Assembly (NCBI RefSeq): GCF_002286775.1
Contig: NZ_NSGJ01000002.1
Coordinates: 124,001-188,000 of the forward strand
Direction: 5' to 3'
Length of the DNA: 64,000 bases
Origin: Myroides sp. N17-2
GTDB lineage: Bacteria; Bacteroidota; Bacteroidia; Flavobacteriales; Flavobacteriaceae
In this document: positions 23,744 to 31,901 of the stretch, piece after piece
How the letters are laid out: each line of letters opens with the position of its first letter
How positions within the stretch are numbered: position 1 is the stretch's first letter
The notes under the pieces: model-generated
Seen by the model: the letters and a program-made list of their open reading frames with translations, nothing else
Told to the model about the DNA's origin: nothing
Database searches by the model: none
Made by a program: the position numbers and the translations under genes

Positions 23744-26122
23744 ATGCTAAAGAATTGGATTAAAATATATATCAAAAACATCAGTAACTCTAAGTTGTTC
23801 TTTATATGGAATATCATAGGGCTAGCGGTAGGTATGGCATCTGTCATCTTAGCTGTGACTTACTATAAGAGTGAGCATAGTTATAACAGATGGGTACCTG
23901 GTGTTGATGCTATGTATGAGCTTAATCTAGAAATGGGTAAACAGGCCAATTCTATCTTTATACCTGCAGGAGTAGGGCCTTATTTGTTAGAAAATAAACT
24001 AGCAGAAGACTATTGCTACTATGCATTAGAATATCTAGACTTCTATGGGGAAAGCAAATCTGAACAAGGTATTGTACACAAGATATTAAATACACAAGAG
24101 ACATTCTTTCACTTTTTTCCTTTCGAATTTAAGTATGGGGATCAAGAGAAGTTATTTGAAGATGATTTGTCTATAGCGATTTCGTCTACTCTAGCAACAC
24201 AGTTTTTTGGAGATAAAAACCCTGTAGGAGATACGTTATCCTTAGCGCATCAGAAGTATATCATCAGTGGTGTGTATGAATTAGATAAACGTGCGACGAT
24301 AATGCCTGATGTGGTACTTGCTAATATAGAGTATAACACAAAAGATAATAATGCATTATGGCAAGAGAATGTAGGTGGGTTAGTATTTAAGAAAAATAAG
24401 CATATTAATACTACGACTCTGCTTCAAGAGCTAGAAGAAGTTTATTATAATAGAAAGAAGAGTAATAAATACTTTGAGGATAGGGGAGATGAGATAATAT
24501 CTAGGTTAATACCACTAAGCGAGACTCGCTTTGAAACAAAACAAACGACACTTTTAGAGGGAAAAACGAAGAGAGACACTATTGGTTTAATCACAGGGTG
24601 TTCATTCTTGATATTCGTCTTGACATTAGTGAATTACATCAGTTTGAATCAAGCGAATGTATTGAGTAGAGCGAAAGAGTTTACTTTAAGACGAGTGATA
24701 GGAGCTTCTAAGACACAGTTGGTTGTTCAGGTGATATTTGAGACTTTATTAAATGTCGTTATCGCATTAGTTATCGCATTAGTATTAGTAGAACTGAGTT
24801 TGCCGATTTATAATAATTTCTTACATCAGCACTTAGTATTCTCATGGGGAACTATGGGGATTATTATTGTAGTTATTATGTTAAGTGTTATTTGTATTGG
24901 AGGTTTATTACCTGCTTTATATGCTAGTGTTATTGCAAGACAAAGTACTAAAGGAGGCCAAGTGTTACTGAACGTTAGAATCTCAAAATGGAGGATGGTA
25001 TTTGTGGGAGTACAGATTGCTACAGCTTTCTTCTTTTTGATAGCGGGATGGCTAGTGTATAATCAGGTAGATTATATGCAAAATAAAGAGCTTGGGTTTA
25101 AGGGGGAGCAGGTACATCAGGTTAAGTTATATACACAACAGATAAGACGTAAGCTGTATCGAACACCTAAACTTGTAGAAGAGATTAAACAGATTAAGGG
25201 GGTTCAAGATGTAGGGTTGTCCACTATTTCGTTTAAAGGAAGTAGTATGAATACGAATCATACAGTGTACTATCAGCAGCAGAAAGTCACTGACTTTATT
25301 ATGGATGGTATAGATGAATCTTATCTTAAGATGATGGGATTTGAGATGTTATCTGAGAAAGAGGATATTGAAGCTGATTTACCTGTTGTATATATCAATA
25401 AGAAATTTGCTGATAAGTTAGGAGAGAAGCCAAGTGAGGTAGTTGGTAAAGTCATTGCCTATGATGGAAATACTTTTATTATCAAGGGTGTAATAGGTGA
25501 TTTTAATAGAGATGGTTTTGAAGAGAGTATTAAGCCAATGCTTTTGTTTTATTGGAGAGATATAGAGTTCCTGCCTTATGGTATAGAGTCTCTATCTGTG
25601 CAAATAGATCCAAAGGAGCAGGAAGAAACTCTTGAAAGACTACATGCTTACTGGATAGTGAATGTGGATTATGAGTATCCGTTTGAGGCTATGGTTGTCA
25701 AGCAACAATTTGCACAGACTTATCAAAAGACACTATCTCAACGCAATATGTTTATGCTGTGGAACGGTGCAGTAGTGCTAATAGCCTTATTTGGATTATA
25801 CGCTGTTATGTCATTTGTTATAGAACAACGATTAAGAGAGATAGTGATACGCAAGGTACTAGGGGCAAGTGAGAAAGAATTGTTTATGAAGTTGTTGAAA
25901 CCTTTTATGGTTACTACAGTTATTGCTTACTTATTAGTGATCTACCCAACGTATTGGTTAATGAATAAATGGTTAGATAAGTTTATAGATCACACAGAGA
26001 TAGCTGTTTATCCTTTTATACTATCATTTGTGATTCTATCTATGCTAGTCTTTATAGTACTGATAAATAAGATGTATAGAGCAGTACAGATAAATATTAT
26101 TAATTACATCAAATACGAATAA
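23744..26122 (+). CDS. MacB/FtsX-type ABC permease, paralogue 1
   Basis: 792 residues. N-terminal helix (about 15-37), a large periplasmic MacB-like domain, a block of three helices near 280-395, a further helix (about 425-440), a second periplasmic domain, and three C-terminal helices. This duplicated FtsX layout is common in Bacteroidota. Conserved marks shared with its three siblings: WIKIYIKN start, FFPFEF, LRRVIGASKTQLVVQVIFE, LREIVIRKVLGASEKEL and the tail NYIKYE. Such permeases do not form a classical channel but drive the membrane-fusion protein and TolC (MacB mechanism). It follows the GIN gene by three bases. Confidence 0.92.
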   Translation: MLKNWIKIYIKNISNSKLFFIWNIIGLAVGMASVILAVTYYKSEHSYNRWVPGVDAMYELNLEMGKQANSIFIPAGVGPYLLENKLAEDYCYYALEYLDFYGESKSEQGIVHKILNTQETFFHFFPFEFKYGDQEKLFEDDLSIAISSTLATQFFGDKNPVGDTLSLAHQKYIISGVYELDKRATIMPDVVLANIEYNTKDNNALWQENVGGLVFKKNKHINTTTLLQELEEVYYNRKKSNKYFEDRGDEIISRLIPLSETRFETKQTTLLEGKTKRDTIGLITGCSFLIFVLTLVNYISLNQANVLSRAKEFTLRRVIGASKTQLVVQVIFETLLNVVIALVIALVLVELSLPIYNNFLHQHLVFSWGTMGIIIVVIMLSVICIGGLLPALYASVIARQSTKGGQVLLNVRISKWRMVFVGVQIATAFFFLIAGWLVYNQVDYMQNKELGFKGEQVHQVKLYTQQIRRKLYRTPKLVEEIKQIKGVQDVGLSTISFKGSSMNTNHTVYYQQQKVTDFIMDGIDESYLKMMGFEMLSEKEDIEADLPVVYINKKFADKLGEKPSEVVGKVIAYDGNTFIIKGVIGDFNRDGFEESIKPMLLFYWRDIEFLPYGIESLSVQIDPKEQEETLERLHAYWIVNVDYEYPFEAMVVKQQFAQTYQKTLSQRNMFMLWNGAVVLIALFGLYAVMSFVIEQRLREIVIRKVLGASEKELFMKLLKPFMVTTVIAYLLVIYPTYWLMNKWLDKFIDHTEIAVYPFILSFVILSMLVFIVLINKMYRAVQINIINYIKYE

Positions 26123-26124
26123 GG

Positions 26125-28572
26125 ATGTTAAAGAACTGGTTAAAGATTTATTGGTACAATACGATGAAGCACAAGATGTATTTCTTGTTGACAGTAGTGG
26201 GGTTGGCGATAGGTATAGCGTCAGTGGTATTGGCATCATTATATTATTTAGAGGAGTCTAGTTATGATCAATGGAATCCGTATAAGGATGAGGTGTATAT
26301 CGTTGAAACAGTAGCTCCAAACTTCTCTATGACTGATCAGTTTCGTCCTATGGGAAGATATCTAAAGGATAATTATAAGGAACTAGATGATTATATGTAC
26401 TATGGATATAAAGGTTCTTTGAATTTTAGTTATAAGGACAAGAAGACTGAGTTAAAGGATACTTATACAGTACAGGATAATTTCTTCGACTTTTTTCCAT
26501 TCGAGTTTGTATATGGCAATGCAGAGAAAGCATTGGTTAACCCTAATGATGTAGCGATAGATATTAAAATCGCTGAGACACTGTTCGGGGTTGGAGTAAA
26601 TCCAATAGGTAAGGCAATAGAAGCTATAAATCCTGAATATGATGAACAGGATAACACCAAGTTTATTATTTCAGGAGTATATAAAATAGGAGATCTACGT
26701 AGTTCTTTTGCTCCTAATGCAGTTATGAATAATTTATTAGTAAATCCTAATAATAGTGATGACTGGGAGGAGTTTGGATTAATTTTATGTGTGAAGACTA
26801 AACAGCCTGATAAGATTAAAAAGGCTATTATAGAGCTTAGAGATAAATATGTTAATCAACCTAAGGCGGAGAAGGAAGGTCTAACATTAGAGCAATATAA
26901 AGAAGAAGAGCCTTTTAAATACTATACAGGAGATATAGTGCTACACAAGTTAGTAGACTGCCATATGTTACCTAATAAGAGACTCTTTCCTGTAGGTAGT
27001 GCTAATGTACAGATGTTAAATGTCTGTATTTATCTATCAATAACAATCTTGTTACTGTCTATTTTTAATTATGTCAATCTATCTCTGACTCAAGTAGTAA
27101 ATAGAGGTAAAGAAATAGGGATGAGAAGAGTGGCGGGGGCTGGTAAAAATAGTTTTTATCAACAGAGTATTTTTGAAACAACCATTGTAGTTATCATCTC
27201 TTTAGTATTGGCTATTTGTAGTATTGAGCTCATTCTACCTTATATCAATGTTTATTTAGAAACGAGTATCACTTTCTCATTTATCAATGATTTAGCTGTT
27301 TTACTTGTCATTACTGTTTTTGTGATTTTGATATGTGGTAGTGTCCCTGCTTTTTTTGTTTCAAGATTCGGAACGGTAAAACTATTAAAGGGAAATATAG
27401 TAGGAACTAAAGGAGGGAGGTGGCTTAGTAATGGATTCTTAGTTCTTCAATTCGCTATAGCTTGTTTCTTTATTATTGGTTCTGTGATTGTGAATGAGCA
27501 AGTAAGCTTTATGCTCAATAAAAGTCTTGGTTTTAAAGGGGATCAAGTTATTAATATAGAGTTTCTAAGTAGTAGTAAATATACAGGAAAACGTGCTACT
27601 AAATATGCAAGCTTTAAAGCAGAATTAGAGAAGGTAAAAGGAATTGAAGCGGTATCGACTAGTAATGTAAGCTTTGCAGGTAATCGTGGGGGTGTATTCG
27701 GAACCTATCATAACAATGGAAAAGAGAATGTGATGATTAATAATGCTATGATAGACTATAATTTCTTCGACGTATTAGAGATTGAATTAAAAGAAGGGCG
27801 AATGTTATCTGCTAAATTATCTTCTGATAGTTTAGATAATGTTGTGGTGAATGAGACTTTCGTTCGTACAATGAATTTGGCTAAACCTCTTGATACTCCA
27901 ATAGAACATCTAGGTAAGAAGAAAACAATAGTGGGGATAGTTAAAGACTTTAATGTAGAGGGACTTGAAGAAAAAATATTGCCATTTGTGTATTCTTATA
28001 TACCCGAGAGTAAGCATAGCTATGGAATGTATTCTGTCGTGTATGTTAAGCTTGATCCCGAAGATATTAGTAAGACTATTATAGATGTCGAGAAATTATG
28101 GAAGAAGTATAATGCTGGAGATAAGGATGTATTTAAATACGAATTTGTCGATAAGCAGTTTCAAGAGACATTCAATAAAGTACAGATGGAGAAGAAGATA
28201 TTTAATGTTTTAAGTTGTTTTGTCGTCTTCATTGCCTTATTTGGATTGTTTGCAGTATCGTCATTTACTATAGGAACTCGATTAAGAGAAGTAGCTATTC
28301 GCAAAGTGCTTGGTGCAGATACAGGTGGTTTATTAAGACAACTATCATTCCAATATATAGTCTATTGCTTAATTGGATTTGGGATAGCAGTATTCCCTAG
28401 TTATTACTTCTTGAGTAAGTGGTTAGAGAACTATGCTTACCGCATAGAGATAGACTGGAGTATATATGTGTTTAGTTTATTGTTGATACTTGTATTAACA
28501 ATCATAGTAGTGTTAAGTCGTGCTTATAAAGCGACTAGAGTAGATGTGTTGAAATATATCAAATACGAGTAG
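26125..28572 (+). CDS. MacB/FtsX-type ABC permease, paralogue 2
   Basis: 815 residues, same two-block layout as paralogue 1: helix at about 19-41, FFPFEF, the first FtsX block with IGMRRVAGAGKNSF, a further helix near 440, the second periplasmic domain, then LREVAIRKVLGADTGGL and the tail VLKYIKYE. It starts two bases after the previous stop. The first 31 coding bases, with the base before them, are identical to those of paralogue 3, which suggests recent duplication or gene conversion at the 5' ends, since the rest has diverged. Confidence 0.93.
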   Translation: MLKNWLKIYWYNTMKHKMYFLLTVVGLAIGIASVVLASLYYLEESSYDQWNPYKDEVYIVETVAPNFSMTDQFRPMGRYLKDNYKELDDYMYYGYKGSLNFSYKDKKTELKDTYTVQDNFFDFFPFEFVYGNAEKALVNPNDVAIDIKIAETLFGVGVNPIGKAIEAINPEYDEQDNTKFIISGVYKIGDLRSSFAPNAVMNNLLVNPNNSDDWEEFGLILCVKTKQPDKIKKAIIELRDKYVNQPKAEKEGLTLEQYKEEEPFKYYTGDIVLHKLVDCHMLPNKRLFPVGSANVQMLNVCIYLSITILLLSIFNYVNLSLTQVVNRGKEIGMRRVAGAGKNSFYQQSIFETTIVVIISLVLAICSIELILPYINVYLETSITFSFINDLAVLLVITVFVILICGSVPAFFVSRFGTVKLLKGNIVGTKGGRWLSNGFLVLQFAIACFFIIGSVIVNEQVSFMLNKSLGFKGDQVINIEFLSSSKYTGKRATKYASFKAELEKVKGIEAVSTSNVSFAGNRGGVFGTYHNNGKENVMINNAMIDYNFFDVLEIELKEGRMLSAKLSSDSLDNVVVNETFVRTMNLAKPLDTPIEHLGKKKTIVGIVKDFNVEGLEEKILPFVYSYIPESKHSYGMYSVVYVKLDPEDISKTIIDVEKLWKKYNAGDKDVFKYEFVDKQFQETFNKVQMEKKIFNVLSCFVVFIALFGLFAVSSFTIGTRLREVAIRKVLGADTGGLLRQLSFQYIVYCLIGFGIAVFPSYYFLSKWLENYAYRIEIDWSIYVFSLLLILVLTIIVVLSRAYKATRVDVLKYIKYE

Positions 28573-28574
28573 CG

Positions 28575-31028
28575 ATGTTAAAGAACTGGTTAAAGATTTA
28601 TTGGTCTAATGTGTTGAAGAATAAGGTTTATTTTATTCTGACACTACTTAGTTTGGGAGTTGGTTTCGCTTCAGTTATTTTGTCTTTTGTACATTATAGA
28701 GAGGAGGCATCTTATGATCAGTCTAATCCTAATAAGGATAATGTATTCACTGTCGAGTCTGTAATGAATGCGGAAACAAGTTGGGTAAAACTTCCTTATC
28801 CGTTTGGTGCGAAGTTAAAGGAGAGTTCTAGTCATGTGGTTGATTACACCTTTATGGATAATTATTATGATAGTGGAGTAATGACCATAAATGGAGTTAA
28901 GAGGTTAGTAGATAAGATAGGAACAGTACAATCTAATTTCTTTGACTTCTTCCCTTTTGAAATTCTAAAAGGCGATAAGAAAAAGCCTTTTTCAGGACCT
29001 AATACTGCAGTTATAGCAGATGAGTATGCGAAAGTGCTATTCGGAAAAGTAGATGTGATAGGTCAGTCTTTTGTTTTTAATAAAGAAACGTATGTCGTGA
29101 GTGCTGTTTACAGCCTTGGGCAGAAGAGGCATTCTGTTATGGCAGATATACTAATTAACCCTGTAGATAAGTACGAAAAGGACGCAATAGACTCTTGGGG
29201 TAATTATAATTCGTCTATATGGTTAAAGCTAGATGACGCTAAATATACATCAGAAGTAGCAAGTTTGATAAAAGATATACTTGTAAAAGAGGTATATGTC
29301 CCATTAGCTAGAGAGAAAGGGATGACTGTGGAGGAGTATATGGAGAAAGAAGAGGGGAAGACTTTAGAGGAATTTATTAAAGAAAAGGATAAAGGGTTTA
29401 GACTTCACTCACTTGCCAATCAAAGGATGCAAAAGGCTACTTGGTTAACAGGTACACCTGAAGGGGCGACTAATGTCTCGAGAATGTATATTATGATAGG
29501 ATTATCTCTGTTGATATTAATTTTATCTGTGTTTAATTATGTCAATCTAACTACAGCGCAGGCTATTAGTCGTACACGTGAGGTTGGTATTAGAAAGACA
29601 CTTGGAGCAACTAGATTAAATTTGATATCTCAAGGATTATTTGAAGCGTTGATTACTTCGTTGCTAGCGTGTATTGTTGCCTTTGTGATTATTGAGTTTT
29701 CGCTACCTTGGCTAAAGGTGTTCTTAGATTCTAAGATGGAGGTAGAACTGATTTTTATTATTCCTTGGTTAATCTTGTTTATTGTTCTTATTGTATTATT
29801 GGCAGGTATTGTACCTGCTGTGTTTACGGCTAGTTTTAAAACTTTAGAAGTATTAAAAGGAGAGGTGAATAAAAGCAAGAAAGGAAATACTCTGAAAAAT
29901 GCGATGTTAGTCATACAATTTGTTGTGGCGTGCTTTTTTATGATAGGAAGTTATATCGTTTACCAACAGGTGGATTATATGATGAATAAGGATCTTGGGT
30001 TTAAAGGTGAACAAGTGGTTTTAATTCCTTATGTCCCTAAAGTAACTTATGAAGATAGGGTGAAACTTTATTATTCACTCAAGGAAGAAATGACAAAAGT
30101 AAGTGGCGTGGAAGATGTGACAATAGCATCTATAAGTATAGCGAGTAGTATGGGGAGTTCTTCAAGCTTTATGTATAAAGGTAATAAAGTTCAGGGGATA
30201 AATGTGGGGATGGACTATAACTATCTTGATATGTTTGATATTAAAATGAAAGAGGGTAGAATGCTGTCTCCTGAGTTTGCTAGTGATACAATATCTAATA
30301 TTCTGATTAGTGAGCGTACAGCTTATGAGATGAAAGAGGCTAATCCTATAGGAAAAGTAATCGATTGGAATGAGATACCATTAACCATAGTGGGTGTAGT
30401 TAAGGACTTTAACTTATATAATCTTAAAGCTAATTATGTACCATTAGTTTACTTTCACTTAAAGACCGTGGATTGGGTTGGGCTTAATAGTAGACAAATC
30501 TCAGTAAAAGTAAAGGGAGATAATGTAGAAAAAACAATGAATGAGCTAGCGAATATTTGGGAACGAAGAGATGTGTCTGAAGAACCATTTAGTTATGAGT
30601 TCGCAGATAAACGCTTTGCTAAGACATTTGATAATGTGAAGAAAGAGCGCAATATTTTTATTACCTTAAATACAGTAGTTGTATTTATTGCTTTGTTTGG
30701 GCTGTTTAGCTTAGCGTCTTTTAATATTAATAATAGACTGAGAGAAGTAGCCATTCGAAAGGTGTTAGGTGCAAGTTCTGCTAGTTTATTAAAACAATTA
30801 TCTCTACAGTATCTAATAATGTGCCTTGTAGGCTATGCTTTTGCAGTATTTCCTAGTTATTATTTTCTGAATAAATGGTTAAGTGATTACGCCTTTAGAA
30901 TAGAGATAGGAGTATTGCCTTTTATATTAAGCTTTGTTGCGATTATTGTATTGACGGGGACGGTGGTCTTTATAAAAGCGTGGTCAGCAACGAAGGTAAA
31001 TATGTTGAAGTATATAAAATATGAATAA
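28575..31028 (+). CDS. MacB/FtsX-type ABC permease, paralogue 3
   Basis: 817 residues, the same build as its siblings: one helix, a MacB-like periplasmic domain with FFDFFPFEIL, an FtsX block with VGIRKTLGATRLNL, a helix (about 440-458), second periplasmic domain, and an FtsX block with LREVAIRKVLGASSASL, ending MLKYIKYE. Two bases separate it from paralogue 2. The next gene (second GIN protein) has a possible start inside its last codons, but the better start lies 20 bases further. Confidence 0.93.
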   Translation: MLKNWLKIYWSNVLKNKVYFILTLLSLGVGFASVILSFVHYREEASYDQSNPNKDNVFTVESVMNAETSWVKLPYPFGAKLKESSSHVVDYTFMDNYYDSGVMTINGVKRLVDKIGTVQSNFFDFFPFEILKGDKKKPFSGPNTAVIADEYAKVLFGKVDVIGQSFVFNKETYVVSAVYSLGQKRHSVMADILINPVDKYEKDAIDSWGNYNSSIWLKLDDAKYTSEVASLIKDILVKEVYVPLAREKGMTVEEYMEKEEGKTLEEFIKEKDKGFRLHSLANQRMQKATWLTGTPEGATNVSRMYIMIGLSLLILILSVFNYVNLTTAQAISRTREVGIRKTLGATRLNLISQGLFEALITSLLACIVAFVIIEFSLPWLKVFLDSKMEVELIFIIPWLILFIVLIVLLAGIVPAVFTASFKTLEVLKGEVNKSKKGNTLKNAMLVIQFVVACFFMIGSYIVYQQVDYMMNKDLGFKGEQVVLIPYVPKVTYEDRVKLYYSLKEEMTKVSGVEDVTIASISIASSMGSSSSFMYKGNKVQGINVGMDYNYLDMFDIKMKEGRMLSPEFASDTISNILISERTAYEMKEANPIGKVIDWNEIPLTIVGVVKDFNLYNLKANYVPLVYFHLKTVDWVGLNSRQISVKVKGDNVEKTMNELANIWERRDVSEEPFSYEFADKRFAKTFDNVKKERNIFITLNTVVVFIALFGLFSLASFNINNRLREVAIRKVLGASSASLLKQLSLQYLIMCLVGYAFAVFPSYYFLNKWLSDYAFRIEIGVLPFILSFVAIIVLTGTVVFIKAWSATKVNMLKYIKYE

Positions 31029-31047
31029 CCATAAAACAAATTTAAAT

Positions 31048-31878
31048 ATGAAAAAATTAGTAATGTTCTTCTTATTAGTAGGAGGAAGTGTGTTCGCACA
31101 ATCAAAAGAAACTCGTCAAGTGAATGACTTTAGTTCAGTAAAATCTTCACAAGCGATAGAAGTTAACTTTACTTATGGAGGGGCTAAAAATGTCGTGGTA
31201 GAAGTAGAGAAATCTGAGAATATGAAGGATGTAATAACTGAAGTAGGTAGTAATGGAGAACTAAGAATATATATAGACCAAAAGTCTAATAAAAAATGGT
31301 TTAATGGTATCAATACAAAAGAATTTGGAAAAGTAACAGTGACTATTAGTAATCCTACTCTAGAAGGAGTGAGACTATCTTCATCATCGAAGTTTAATTT
31401 GTTAAACAAGGCCAAAGCGAAGTCATTTGACGTTAAGGTAAGTAGTTCTGGTAGATATAATGGAGAACTAGTACAGGCTGATAATCTGTCTTTAGAGGCT
31501 AGCTCTTCTGCAGATATAAATGGGAAATTTGAAGTGATGAACAATGCTTCAGCAAGCGCAAGTTCATCAGCAGACATTGATATCACATTGAAGGCAAAGA
31601 ATGCAAGTTTCAGTGCTAGTAGTTCTGCAGATCTAAAAGTATCAGGTAGCGCAAATAAAGTTGATGCATCTGCATCAAGCAGTGGAAGTATTAAAGCAGG
31701 TAGTTTTTCTGTTAAAACATTAGATGGAAAAGCTAGTTCTTCAGGTTCTATGTTGTTTAATGTGACTGATGAGGTAAATGGAAAAGCTAGTTCATCTGGT
31801 CTTATTAAATATACAGGATCAGCTAAAATAGTGGATGCTAAAACATCATCGTCTGGTCAAGTTAAGAAAGTAGATTAG
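31048..31878 (+). CDS. Secreted GIN-domain (DUF2807) protein, copy 2
   Basis: 276 residues from ATG 31048, where a clean signal peptide starts (MKKLVMFFLLVGGSVFAQ); the frame is open from 31021 but those nine residues are polar. The mature protein is a GIN/DUF2807 strand-repeat domain. Its C-terminal half is built from rungs of the form A-S-S-S-(A/G)-x-(I/L), for example around 160-270 (ASSSADING, ASSSADIDI, ASSSGSIKAG), giving a long Ser ladder. Copy 1 has Asp-Ser instead. It lies between permease paralogues 3 and 4, so it belongs to the export operon and should share its regulation. Confidence 0.85.
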   Translation: MKKLVMFFLLVGGSVFAQSKETRQVNDFSSVKSSQAIEVNFTYGGAKNVVVEVEKSENMKDVITEVGSNGELRIYIDQKSNKKWFNGINTKEFGKVTVTISNPTLEGVRLSSSSKFNLLNKAKAKSFDVKVSSSGRYNGELVQADNLSLEASSSADINGKFEVMNNASASASSSADIDITLKAKNASFSASSSADLKVSGSANKVDASASSSGSIKAGSFSVKTLDGKASSSGSMLFNVTDEVNGKASSSGLIKYTGSAKIVDAKTSSSGQVKKVD

Positions 31879-31901
31879 TTTAAAGCCTAATATGGATTCT
31901 A

